64,000 bases of DNA, taken from NCBI GenBank assembly GCA_964368445.1, contig CAYJAY010000001.1:1-64000 (forward strand), read 5' to 3'. Position numbers and translations under genes: made by a program. Positions 42,917 to 51,664 of the stretch are shown piece by piece. This DNA is from CAYJAY01 sp964368445 (GTDB lineage: Bacteria > Bacillota > Clostridia > Oscillospirales > Ruminococcaceae). The notes below the pieces were generated by a model, which saw only the letters and a program-made list of their open reading frames with translations, had not been told where the DNA came from and did no database searches. Within the stretch, counting starts at the first letter, position 1; every line of letters begins with the position of its first letter.

Positions 42917-44118
42917 AACAGATTAACAGTCAGGTGATGAAACACCTTAATGCGTTGACGATAGTACAGATGATTCAACGTCACGCGCCGATATCGCGAA
43001 CAGAACTTGCCGCCAAAGTTGGACTCACGCTGGCTTCTGTCGCTAACATAACAAATGTTTTGGTTGAAGACAAACTTTTAGAGGAAGTTGGGCTTGCGGA
43101 ACAAAACGGATATGGAAGAAAAGCCGTTTTGCTTGATTTATGTGCCGATGCATATTTTTCGATTGGGGTTTCGTTGAACACACAGTATTGCACAGTTGGA
43201 ATATGCAACTTCAGAGGCGAATTGCTCTTTCATTCCAATAAAAAAATCGATGTGTTGTCGCCACCGTTTGAACTTTTAGAGATATTGGGAAATCAAATTA
43301 ATGATGCAATTATCCAAAGTGGAATAGAACGAGATTTAATTTTGGGGGTTGGGCTTGCAATTCCGGGGCCTATTGATTTTGAAAAAGGCATCATTATCAA
43401 CCCGCCAAACTTCCCGTATCTTCGCAACATTCCAATCTCTCAGATATTGGAAGAAAAACTAAATATTCCGGTGTGTTGCGACGTTGAAACAAACGCGGCA
43501 ATGTTGGCGGAATATCTGTACGGTGAGGCGGGGAAATATAAGACAGCGGTTTTTTTGAGTTTATTTAAAACCGGCGTTGGAGGCGGAATCATCTCCAACG
43601 GAAATATATTTCACGGTTTTAGAGACAGCGCCGGAGAATTTGGACACATAACGATAGATCCTTTAGGGCAACAATGTTCTTGTGGGAACTATGGATGTTT
43701 GGAAACGCTTGTCTCACAACAATCGTTGGTTCGCCAGGCAAAACAACTTTACCGACAAAAAATTTCTCAGGACAAGGATATTGAATATATAACGGTTGAA
43801 GAGATATTTAAACGCGGTCAAAAAGGAGATTTGGTTTGCGTTGAGGTTATCGAAAGAACCGCATATAACATATCGTTGGGTTTGGGAAACATAATAAATT
43901 TATTTAGCCCACAGATGATTGTCATCGGCGGTGATTATGCCGAAGAATGCCCGATGCTTATCGATTTGATAAAAGAGCATATTGCAAAAAAACCCTACCC
44001 TTTACATTGTAAAGATATAATTGTGGAAAAAACTTCTTTTGGTGATCTGGTTTACGCAAAAGGCGGAATGGTTTTGGCTCAAACTAAGTTTTTGCCCGAT
44101 AAACTAAAAGGGGAATAA
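42913..44118 (+). CDS. ROK-family transcriptional regulator
   Basis: A 401-residue XylR/NagC-type regulator. The N-terminal winged helix-turn-helix (about 15-65, ISRTELAAKVGLTLASVANI) is followed by a ROK domain with the zinc motif CSCGNYGC and GEFGHI. The kinase Asp of NDANAAA is replaced by Glu (DVETNAAML), fitting a sugar-sensing repressor rather than a kinase. It overlaps the UroD-family gene by four bases and precedes the ABC genes. The palindrome at the start of this unit is its natural candidate target. Confidence 0.9.
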   Translation: MKQINSQVMKHLNALTIVQMIQRHAPISRTELAAKVGLTLASVANITNVLVEDKLLEEVGLAEQNGYGRKAVLLDLCADAYFSIGVSLNTQYCTVGICNFRGELLFHSNKKIDVLSPPFELLEILGNQINDAIIQSGIERDLILGVGLAIPGPIDFEKGIIINPPNFPYLRNIPISQILEEKLNIPVCCDVETNAAMLAEYLYGEAGKYKTAVFLSLFKTGVGGGIISNGNIFHGFRDSAGEFGHITIDPLGQQCSCGNYGCLETLVSQQSLVRQAKQLYRQKISQDKDIEYITVEEIFKRGQKGDLVCVEVIERTAYNISLGLGNIINLFSPQMIVIGGDYAEECPMLIDLIKEHIAKKPYPLHCKDIIVEKTSFGDLVYAKGGMVLAQTKFLPDKLKGE

Positions 44119-44173
44119 AGTGATTACTAAGCTATCTGCTTGTAATATAAAAATTTTTGGAGGATTTAGGAAA

Positions 44174-45208
44174 ATGAAAAAACTATTAGCATTATTATTA
44201 GCACTAACTCTTGTTTTAGCTCTCGCAGCTTGTTCAGCACCTGCTGAAGATCCGGCGACAGAACAACCCACAGAAACAGAACAATCCGCTGGCGAAGAAA
44301 TCAAAGTTGCAGGTATCGTGTTCCAAGACGACCAGTTTATGAACATGCTTACACAAGGTTATGTTGACGCAGCTGCCGATGCAGGCGTTGAAATTCTTAC
44401 AGACAACACAAACAACGACCAAGCAAAAGAAACAGAACTTATCAATACATATCTTGCTCAAGGCGTTAACGGCTTAGCAATCGCTCCGCTTAATGCAGAA
44501 GCTTCGACAGCAGCTTTGAAACTTGCTGACGAACAAGGCATGAAAGTTGCGTTGACAAACATCGACGTTAAAGGCGCAGATTTTATAGTTTCCGGTTACA
44601 CATCGGACGACTACACAAACTGTGAAATCGTTGGTGAAGAAGCAGCAGCAATCATCAAAGAAAAATTCGGCGACAAAGAATTAAAAATTGCTATCGTTCA
44701 ATTTAAATCTTTGCTTCCTGACAACTCGGGCAACCGCGTTAAAGGATACCTTGATCAACTAGACGCAGCAGGCATAGTTTACGAAATCGTTGCCGACCAA
44801 GACGCATGGTTACAAGACACAGCTCTTGAAACAGCAGGCGGCATCATCACAGCTAACCCCGATTTGGATGTTATCATCACAGTTAACGACGGCGGAACAA
44901 TCGGTTCTGTTATGGCTGTTCAAAACGCAGGCCTTTCAGACCAAATCCTCGTGTTCGGACATGACGGTTCAGACCAAATCTCAAGCATGGTTCTTGATCC
45001 CGAAAGCCCGTTGCAAGCAGTTATAGCTCAAGATCCGTACGGCCAAGGTTACAACGCTATGAGCGATCTAATCAAAGCTATCAAAGGCGAAGAGTATGAC
45101 GGAACTCCCGGACAATGCACATACCTCCCCGGAATCATCCTTTCATCACGCGATCCTGAAGCTGTTAACCAATGGCGTGTAGACAACGGTTTGGAAGAAA
45201 TCAACTAG
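44174..45208 (+). CDS. Sugar-binding lipoprotein of second ABC importer
   Basis: A 344-residue RbsB-type binding protein. The signal peptide ends in LAAC (Cys20 lipidated), with an acidic Pro/Thr linker (21-43) before IKVAGIVFQDDQFMN. TDNTNNDQAKETELINTYLA and APLNAEASTAALKLA lie in the sugar-binding domain. ATG 44174 follows TTTTGGAGGATT; the longer frame from 44120 is rejected. Codon use is more biased to AAC, GAC, GTT and ACA than its neighbours, consistent with high expression. A GC-rich hairpin follows before the ATPase gene. Confidence 0.92.
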   Translation: MKKLLALLLALTLVLALAACSAPAEDPATEQPTETEQSAGEEIKVAGIVFQDDQFMNMLTQGYVDAAADAGVEILTDNTNNDQAKETELINTYLAQGVNGLAIAPLNAEASTAALKLADEQGMKVALTNIDVKGADFIVSGYTSDDYTNCEIVGEEAAAIIKEKFGDKELKIAIVQFKSLLPDNSGNRVKGYLDQLDAAGIVYEIVADQDAWLQDTALETAGGIITANPDLDVIITVNDGGTIGSVMAVQNAGLSDQILVFGHDGSDQISSMVLDPESPLQAVIAQDPYGQGYNAMSDLIKAIKGEEYDGTPGQCTYLPGIILSSRDPEAVNQWRVDNGLEEIN

Positions 45209-45223
45209 TTGTTGAATAAATTG

Positions 45224-45247
45224 AAGGGGCTCCTTCGGGAGCCCCTT
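45224..45247 (+). terminator. UUCG-loop hairpin after the binding-protein gene
   Basis: AAGGGGCTCC, loop TTCG, GGAGCCCCTT: a perfect 10-bp stem capped by a stable tetraloop. The T-run after it is short, so it probably terminates in part and stabilises the upstream message. A -10-like TATAAA near 45330 may restart transcription. Confidence 0.7.
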
Positions 45248-45404
45248 AATCTTAAGGGTTTCGTTTCTTCAATATAAGTTACCGCTATCTAAAATAATTT
45301 TTATATTTTATATATTTAATGTATTATAAAGATATGCTTAATTTATATTGAAGGTACGAAACGGCACATTAAAATTTTACAGCGTTAAAGAAAGGTTTAA
45401 AGGT

Positions 45405-46886
45405 ATGAGTGTTTTACATACACAGGATATTTCAAAACAATATCCCGGTTGCCTTGCTTTGGATAAAGTTTCGACATCGTTTGAAAGTGGCAAAGTTCAT
45501 GCGCTTTTGGGGAAAAACGGTTCGGGTAAGTCTACATTGGTGAAATGTTTCGCAGGTGCAATTAATCAAACAAAAGGCAAGTTTTTTTTAGACGACAAAG
45601 AAATCTCGTTTAAATCGACAAACGAAGCAAACAAAGCCGGGTTTGCAATGGTCTATCAAGAGATGAGTTTGGTTCCGAGCCTTACGGTAGCGGAGAACAT
45701 TTTTTTGGGTAGAATGCCAAAAAAGAACGGATTTGTTGATTGGACCAAAGCAAATAGCGAAGCAAACAAGTTGCTTGAACAGATGGGCGTCGATATCAAC
45801 CCAAAAGAGATTGTTTCACGTTTGAGTATGTGGCAATGCCAAGTTGTTGAAATTACAAAAGCGATGAGTTATAATCCAAAAGTTTTGATGTTAGATGAGC
45901 CGACATCTTCGCTTGCTTCAAGTGAAGTTGAAAACCTTTTTAAAGTGGTTCGAGAACTTAAAAAACAAGATATTATAATAATCTATATATCGCATAAGTT
46001 GCACGAAATTCCGCAGATTGCAGACACTGTCACGGTGCTTCGCGACGGAATATTGATTGGAAAAGTCAACATACAAGATATCGACCACAAAGGCATTATA
46101 GACATGATGTTTGGCGATGTTCAAATTCGCAAACGTCCCGAAGATGTTGTGGCGCAAACGGAACCGGTTTTAGAGGTTAAAAATCTTTGCAGAAAAAACA
46201 AATTTAAAAACATTAACTTTACATTACATAAAGGTGAAGTTTTAGGGATTGCCGGAATGTTGGGCGCCGGAAGAACAGAGCTTTTGAAATCTGTCTTTGG
46301 CGCAGACAGATATGATAGCGGCGAAATATACGTTAACGGCAAAAAAATGCCGAAAAACGCAAGCATCATTAACATGAAAAAGCAAGGCCTTGGTCTTACG
46401 CCGGAAGATCGAAAGCATGAGGGACTTATACTTATACATTCAATTCGTGACAACCTATGTTACGCAAGCATGGACAAAACTTCAAAAGGTTGGCTTGAGA
46501 TCCATAAGAAAAGGGTCGCGGCATCAGATAACCAAGTTGAAGATCTTCAGATTAAAATTCCAAACATTAACGCTGCGGTTAGTTCTTTGTCGGGCGGAAA
46601 TCAACAAAAAGTTGTTGTTGGAAACTGGCTTAACACACAACCAAACATCATGTTCTATGACGAGCCTTCAAGAGGAATAGATGTTAATGCAAAGCAACAG
46701 ATATTCGAGATTATGTGGGAACAATCCCGCAACGGTGTTTCTACTTTGATGGTATCTTCCGAGCTTGAAGAACTGTTAGAGGTTTGCCACCGCATTATCA
46801 TCATGAAAGAGGGCGAGTTTATAGGCGAAGTTCGTCCGGAAGACGTTAATATCAATGAATTATATGCCATGAGCATGGGAGGGTAA
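45405..46886 (+). CDS. Sugar ABC transporter ATPase, RbsA type (second importer)
   Basis: A 493-residue double ATPase. Domain 1 has GKNGSGKST and VLMLDEPTSSLASSE; its signature LSMWQCQVVEI is atypical. Domain 2 has GMLGAGRTEL, LSGGNQQKVVVGNWL and DEPSRGIDV. ATG 45405 is used because AAAGAAAGG lies nine bases upstream; the longer frame starts at a TTG without a good site. The permease gene follows after 8 bp. Confidence 0.92.
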   Translation: MSVLHTQDISKQYPGCLALDKVSTSFESGKVHALLGKNGSGKSTLVKCFAGAINQTKGKFFLDDKEISFKSTNEANKAGFAMVYQEMSLVPSLTVAENIFLGRMPKKNGFVDWTKANSEANKLLEQMGVDINPKEIVSRLSMWQCQVVEITKAMSYNPKVLMLDEPTSSLASSEVENLFKVVRELKKQDIIIIYISHKLHEIPQIADTVTVLRDGILIGKVNIQDIDHKGIIDMMFGDVQIRKRPEDVVAQTEPVLEVKNLCRKNKFKNINFTLHKGEVLGIAGMLGAGRTELLKSVFGADRYDSGEIYVNGKKMPKNASIINMKKQGLGLTPEDRKHEGLILIHSIRDNLCYASMDKTSKGWLEIHKKRVAASDNQVEDLQIKIPNINAAVSSLSGGNQQKVVVGNWLNTQPNIMFYDEPSRGIDVNAKQQIFEIMWEQSRNGVSTLMVSSELEELLEVCHRIIIMKEGEFIGEVRPEDVNINELYAMSMGG

Positions 46887-46894
46887 CAAAAATC

Positions 46895-47890
46895 ATGAAC
46901 ACATTAAAAAATATAAATAAAAATCAGGTTAAGAACTTTATTCTTGACCATGTCATCGAAATATTATTGTTGTTGTTGATTTTAGCGATGACACTTACAA
47001 GCGAAAACTTTTTTACAGCAAATAATATTTGGAACATTCTCCGCAACCAATCGTTGAAAGGTGTTATAGCTTTCGGAATGACGATGGTTATCATCTCGGG
47101 ACATATCGACCTTTCGATTGGTTCTCAAGTTGCTCTTTCCGGGGTTATTGTTGCTCGTTTTTGTCGTGATATGCCGGAAGCATTTGGCATAAGCGTTACA
47201 ATGGCGTGTGTAATCGGTATGATAATAGCGATTGTTGTGGCTATTGTAATGGGCTTTATACACGCAGTTGCCCAACATAAATTTGGAATGCCCGCCTTTA
47301 TCGTCACCCTTGCATCTCTTAACTTGATGTACGGACTTGCCGGCATGATATGCGAAGGTTTCCCAATTGCAAACGAATTTCCCGATTGGTTTATACAAAT
47401 AGGTATCGGCAAAGTGTTCGGACAAATTCCGATTCCAGCAATCATTCTTCTGGTAGTGTTTTTAATCGCATTTTTTGTCATGAGATATACAACAACCGGT
47501 CGTGCTGTTTATGCAATCGGCGGAAACACAGAATCGGCTCGTCTTTCGGGAATTAACGTTTTAGTGACAAAAATAGTTGTTTTCTCGTCGGTTCAAGTCA
47601 TGTGTGTTTTGGCTGCGTTCATGCACTCGGCACAGGTTGCTTCCGGTTCATATAGCTTCGGCAGAGGCTGGGAGGTCGACGTTATCTCGGCAGTTGTTGT
47701 CGGTGGAACATCGATGGCAGGCGGTATCGGTAAACCTTGGGGAACCCTCATGGGTGTTCTTTTCCTTGGTGTTGTTATAAACGGAATGACTATTCATAAC
47801 GTCGATATATATGCGCAATATGTAATCCGTGGTTTGATAATGGCGTTTGCTGTTTTGATGGCAACATATCAAGCAAAAGCAAAAGCATAA
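46895..47890 (+). CDS. Sugar ABC transporter permease, RbsC type (second importer)
   Basis: A 331-residue membrane protein with eight to ten hydrophobic segments and the family signatures ISGHIDLSIGSQVALSG (near 70-86) and AIGGNTESARLSGINV. It partners the ATPase 8 bp upstream. The D-lyxose isomerase gene begins 30 bp after its stop, with AAAAAAGGAG as ribosome site, so import and isomerisation are expressed together. Confidence 0.93.
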   Translation: MNTLKNINKNQVKNFILDHVIEILLLLLILAMTLTSENFFTANNIWNILRNQSLKGVIAFGMTMVIISGHIDLSIGSQVALSGVIVARFCRDMPEAFGISVTMACVIGMIIAIVVAIVMGFIHAVAQHKFGMPAFIVTLASLNLMYGLAGMICEGFPIANEFPDWFIQIGIGKVFGQIPIPAIILLVVFLIAFFVMRYTTTGRAVYAIGGNTESARLSGINVLVTKIVVFSSVQVMCVLAAFMHSAQVASGSYSFGRGWEVDVISAVVVGGTSMAGGIGKPWGTLMGVLFLGVVINGMTIHNVDIYAQYVIRGLIMAFAVLMATYQAKAKA

Positions 47891-47920
47891 TCAATGTATG
47901 AAAAAAGGAGATAAAATAAA

Positions 47921-48598
47921 ATGAAACGTTCAGAGATAAACAAAGCTATGAGAGACGCATTGGAGCTTTTTGAAAACTTTAAAACTCCGTTGCCTCCGTT
48001 TGTATACTACACCCCCGAACAATGGGACAAGATGGGACATGAAGCGGACGAAATTCGTGACAACATGATAGGTTGGGACATAACCGACTATGGGCAAGGG
48101 GACTATTCAAAGGTTGGGTTGCTTTTGATAACAACAAGAAACGGCAACCAAGCACATCCCGAAAAATATAAAAAACCATATGCCGAAAAGTTTTTGGTTA
48201 TTGGCGAAAACCAAGTAACTCCGATGCATTTCCATTGGTCTAAGATGGAAGACATAATCAACCGCGGAGGCGGAGATTTGATTATCAAACTCTATAATTC
48301 AACAGAGGACGAACAACTCGCAGATACCGACGTTACCGTTACAATTGATGGAATTGTTAAAACATATCCGGCGGGATATGAACTTCGCTTAACTCCGGGA
48401 GAATCAATTACGTTGACACAAGGGTTATATCATCGTTTTTGGGCCGAGGGCGGCACATGTTTGGTTGTAGAAGTTTCAATGTGTAACGATGACAACATCG
48501 ACAATCGTTTCTACGATCCTGTCGGAAGATTCCCCCAAATTGAAGAAGACGAAGCCCCGATGTATCTTTTGTGTAACGAATATCCCAAAGCTAAATAG
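47921..48598 (+). CDS. D-lyxose isomerase (copy 1)
   Basis: A 225-residue cupin of the D-lyxose ketol-isomerase family (YdaE-like), which interconverts D-lyxose and D-xylulose and often D-mannose and D-fructose using a divalent metal. The ligands His103, His105 and Glu110 (PMHFHWSKMED) and His171 (LYHRFWAEGG) are in place. Length is normal. A second copy follows 14 bp on. Placed after an ABC importer, it is the most informative gene for the sugar handled by this operon. Confidence 0.88.
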   Translation: MKRSEINKAMRDALELFENFKTPLPPFVYYTPEQWDKMGHEADEIRDNMIGWDITDYGQGDYSKVGLLLITTRNGNQAHPEKYKKPYAEKFLVIGENQVTPMHFHWSKMEDIINRGGGDLIIKLYNSTEDEQLADTDVTVTIDGIVKTYPAGYELRLTPGESITLTQGLYHRFWAEGGTCLVVEVSMCNDDNIDNRFYDPVGRFPQIEEDEAPMYLLCNEYPKAK

Positions 48599-48612
48599 TT
48601 AAGAGGTGTAAT

Positions 48613-49293
48613 ATGAAACGTTCTGAAATTAACAGTTATATGCGTGATGCGCTAGAGATGTTTAAAAAACACAATATTCCATTGCCTCCATTTACATATT
48701 TCACTCCGAAAGACTGGGAAACCAAAGGGCATGAAGCGGATGAAATAAGGGATAATATGCTCGGTTGGGATATAACCGATTTTGGTAGCGGAGATTTTTT
48801 AAAGATTGGATTGCTGTTGGTTACAACACGCAACGGCAACCAACTTAATCCCGAAAAATATCCAAAAACATATGCTGAAAAGCTTATGATCGTTAGGGAA
48901 AACCAAATAACCCCGATGCATTTCCATTGGTTTAAGATGGAGGATATAATAAATCGTGGCGGCGGAGATCTTGTGATTAAACTATACAACGCTACCGACG
49001 ACGAAAAACTTGCCGACACCGATGTTACGGTTTCGATAGACGGAATACAAAAAACATTTCCGGCGGGATACGAATTGCGGTTAACGCCCGGCGAGTCTAT
49101 AACGTTGACACAACGCCTGTTCCATCGTTTTTGGGCCGAGGGCGGCGATGCCGTTATAACCGAGGTTTCGATGTGCAACGACGACATCGTTGACAACTGT
49201 TTCTACGACCCCGTAGGTCTTTATTTCCCCGAACTTATAGAGGACGAGCCTCCATTATATTATTTGTGCAACGAATTTCCTAAAGCAAAGTAG
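48613..49293 (+). CDS. D-lyxose isomerase (copy 2)
   Basis: A 226-residue paralogue of the preceding protein, about three quarters identical by eye, with the same metal ligands His103, His105, Glu110 and His171. The two differ mainly in the N-terminal 40 residues, residues 91-99 (FLVIGENQV against LMIVRENQI) and the last 40 residues, which surround the active-site mouth in cupins, so substrate preference may differ. AGAGGTG precedes the ATG. It arose by tandem duplication and shows no sign of decay. Confidence 0.87.
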   Translation: MKRSEINSYMRDALEMFKKHNIPLPPFTYFTPKDWETKGHEADEIRDNMLGWDITDFGSGDFLKIGLLLVTTRNGNQLNPEKYPKTYAEKLMIVRENQITPMHFHWFKMEDIINRGGGDLVIKLYNATDDEKLADTDVTVSIDGIQKTFPAGYELRLTPGESITLTQRLFHRFWAEGGDAVITEVSMCNDDIVDNCFYDPVGLYFPELIEDEPPLYYLCNEFPKAK

Positions 49294-49357
49294 TAAAAAT
49301 TCAACTTTGATATCGAGGGGAGATACACAAAACATCTAGAAAGGAATGTGCATTTTT

Positions 49358-50380
49358 ATGAAAGCGGGTTATCTTAAAGCCCCAAATCAATTTGAGGTTA
49401 GGGATGTTAATCTCCCTGAGATAAAGTCAAATCAAGCTTTAATCAAAATCGAAGCTTGCGGATTTTGCGGACATGATAAAATTATGGCGGGCTATGCCGC
49501 TAGCGACTGGGAGCCGTTTGGTCACGAGTTTTCAGGGGTTGTTGAACAGATTGGAAAAGATGTTGAACATCTGAAAATTGGGGATAGCGTCGTTATCGAG
49601 ACATCTACGTTTAACCCTTTGTCGCGCGAAGCACAGGGCGGACACCCCGAGTTTGACACCAACGGACCTAGCTATATGAACATTAAACATGTCGCAATGG
49701 GTTTTTCGGAATATACTATTGTGCCGGCCGAGCTGTGCGTGCCTTTTGAAGGCATTACGTTTGAACAAGCGAGTTTTGTCGAACCTATGGGCGTTGCATA
49801 TGATATGGTTTTAAATTCCGATATACGCTTGGGACAGGATGTAGTTATAATGGGTTGCGGAGCTATCGGACTCATGGTGTTGCAGATGGTTAAAGCTTCG
49901 GGTGCTCGAAATATCTATGTCGTAGACCGAAGCTATAACAAAAAAAAGACCGACCTTGCTTTAGAATACGGCGCAACCGAAGTTTTGTTTTCGGATAAAA
50001 TCGACATAACTAAATTTGAATTCCCCAACAAAGGGGTTGACAGGGTTTTGGTAACAACCCCGCCCTCAACTATAGATGTCGCAACAAGACTGTGTAATGT
50101 TGGCGGTATCGTGTCGTTTTTGGGTATTACTTATGGCGAGGGGGCTGTTGTTTCGTTCGACTCTAATATAGTTCATCTTAACAAAATACAAATAAGAGGA
50201 GCTAACGCAATTCCGGCAATGTATTTCCCTCAATGCTTAGAACTTTTATATAGCGGAATGGTTGATGTTAAAAAACTTATATCACATAGACTAACGCTTG
50301 ACAATTTAGAAAGCGGATTGATAGATTTTTTAAACGACAAACAAAACGGAGTTAAAGCCGTTATGGTAAGGAAAGGGTAA
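49358..50380 (+). CDS. Zinc-dependent alcohol/polyol dehydrogenase
   Basis: A 340-residue medium-chain dehydrogenase that oxidises a sugar alcohol or reduces a ketose with NAD(P). Catalytic zinc ligands are Cys37 (CGFCGHD), His56 and Glu57 (FGHEF). The nucleotide site is VIMGCGAIGLM. The four-Cys structural zinc site of classical sorbitol and threonine dehydrogenases is absent. ATG 49358 is preferred over 49346, which sits on top of the ribosome site. It lies between the lyxose isomerases and UroD-superfamily gene 4. Confidence 0.87.
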   Translation: MKAGYLKAPNQFEVRDVNLPEIKSNQALIKIEACGFCGHDKIMAGYAASDWEPFGHEFSGVVEQIGKDVEHLKIGDSVVIETSTFNPLSREAQGGHPEFDTNGPSYMNIKHVAMGFSEYTIVPAELCVPFEGITFEQASFVEPMGVAYDMVLNSDIRLGQDVVIMGCGAIGLMVLQMVKASGARNIYVVDRSYNKKKTDLALEYGATEVLFSDKIDITKFEFPNKGVDRVLVTTPPSTIDVATRLCNVGGIVSFLGITYGEGAVVSFDSNIVHLNKIQIRGANAIPAMYFPQCLELLYSGMVDVKKLISHRLTLDNLESGLIDFLNDKQNGVKAVMVRKG

Positions 50381-50385
50381 TAGCT

Positions 50386-51444
50386 ATGACATCATTAGAA
50401 AGAGTGCAAGCCGTATTAAGAGGGGAGATGCCGGATAGGTTGCCGGTTGTTCCCCAAGCATTTATGTTTTGCGCTCATGCTATCGGCTACAATATCGGAG
50501 AGATTAACAGAAACCCGGCAAAACTTGCCGAAAGCCATATATTTTCTCAGGAAAAATACGGATACGACGGTTGCGTTATCGACGTTGACGACGCAACTCT
50601 AGCAGAGGCTTGCGGAGCAAAAGCCGTATTCCGTGACAAAGATGTTGCGTCGATTGACGAACATAATCCTTTGTTAACCGATTTAAGACAGATAAATGAT
50701 CTTAAACTGCCTGACCCGAAAAAGAGCGGCCGTTTGTCGGAATGGTTAGAGGTGTCCGAGCGGTTGGTGGACAAGATAGGGAAGGATGTTTTCATAATGG
50801 GCAGGGCAGACCAAGGTCCGTTTGACCTGTTGTGTTTGCTTCGCGGTGCACAAAATTTAATGCTTGATTTAATAGACGAAGACGAAGAGGTTGTTTTAAA
50901 CGCTATGGAATGGGCAACGCAAGCTCATATTATATTTGCAAAAGCCCAACTTGAAACGGGTGTCCACGCAACAAGCATGGGGGACGCTTATGCAGGACCT
51001 AACCTCATATCACCCAGCATGTATCGTCAATTTGTTTTTGACTTCGAGAAAAAAGTTGTTGAAAGCCTAAAGGATTACGACGGCGCATACTCTATCCATA
51101 TTTGCGGAGATACAACAAAAATAATTGAGGATATGGGAAAAACGGGAGCGGATATTTTGGAGATTGATTGGAAATCGGACATGGGTAGGGCGAGAAGCCT
51201 TGTTCCTCAATCAACCGTATTAATGGGCAACATCGACCCCAGCGATCCTATGGTTCTTGGAACTCCCGAAAAGGTTAAGTCGCAGGTTAAAAATCTTATA
51301 GAAACGACAAAAGGAAAAGGTATAATTATAAGCTCGGGATGCGCTTTAGGTGCTAATACAAAACCCGAGAATATGGCGGCGTTGGTTGAAGCGGCAAAAC
51401 TATACGGTACGGCGGAGCAGTTGATGCAACTGCAAAACTGTTAA
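50386..51444 (+). CDS. UroD-superfamily protein, zinc methyltransferase type (4 of 4)
   Basis: A 352-residue member with the zinc pattern His238-Ile-Cys240 (IHICGDTT) and Cys319 (SSGCALGANT), and the acidic barrel face MGDAYAGPNLISPSMY. It starts 5 bp after the dehydrogenase stop and ends the unit, so the ROK-ABC-isomerase operon begins and ends with a UroD-superfamily gene. The two are only distantly alike, which argues for two separate steps rather than a recent duplication. Function unknown; demethylation or another one-carbon transfer is the working guess. Confidence 0.82.
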   Translation: MTSLERVQAVLRGEMPDRLPVVPQAFMFCAHAIGYNIGEINRNPAKLAESHIFSQEKYGYDGCVIDVDDATLAEACGAKAVFRDKDVASIDEHNPLLTDLRQINDLKLPDPKKSGRLSEWLEVSERLVDKIGKDVFIMGRADQGPFDLLCLLRGAQNLMLDLIDEDEEVVLNAMEWATQAHIIFAKAQLETGVHATSMGDAYAGPNLISPSMYRQFVFDFEKKVVESLKDYDGAYSIHICGDTTKIIEDMGKTGADILEIDWKSDMGRARSLVPQSTVLMGNIDPSDPMVLGTPEKVKSQVKNLIETTKGKGIIISSGCALGANTKPENMAALVEAAKLYGTAEQLMQLQNC

Positions 51445-51451
51445 GATAACT

Positions 51452-51477
51452 CAACATCGTTCGATTGCACGATGTTG
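51452..51477 (+). terminator. Hairpin after UroD-superfamily gene 4
   Basis: CAACATCGT (51452-51460) and ACGATGTTG (51469-51477) form a perfect 9-bp stem with an 8-base loop. A-rich rather than T-rich sequence follows, so it may be a weak end or a mRNA stabiliser. Confidence 0.5.
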
Positions 51478-51490
51478 AAGTTAAAAAAAT

Positions 51491-51560
51491 AAACAACTTT
51501 AGGGGACGACGTCCCCGATGCCCTGATTGATGGACAACAGGTTGTCGGGGAGGTTGTTTT
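51491..51560 (+). promoter_or_regulatory. Compact structured intergenic RNA candidate
   Basis: AAACAAC (51491-51497) can pair with GTTGTTT (51553-51559), closing a module with GGGGAC/GTCCCC (51502-51516) and ACAAC/GTTGT (51534-51545). Alternatively CCCCGA (51513-51518) pairs with TCGGGG (51545-51550) ahead of a T-rich run; this uses the same C bases, so the two folds exclude each other. That is the logic of an attenuator. No known class is recognised. The aldose-epimerase gene follows 105 bp later. Confidence 0.4.
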
Positions 51561-51664
51561 CTTTATGTTCAAGAGGCTGCTCGAACCGTGTTGTTGACTT
51601 AACGCGTCAGCACAGAGAAAACGTGACAGGAAGTATTTTAATATTTATTTAAAAGGGGTAGAAC

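Noticed and set aside
25633..51444. Reading the UroD proteins as heme-synthesis uroporphyrinogen decarboxylases
   Set aside because: They are multiple and divergent, three carry methyltransferase-type zinc ligands, and no tetrapyrrole genes adjoin them; HemZ and HemW lie in a separate block.
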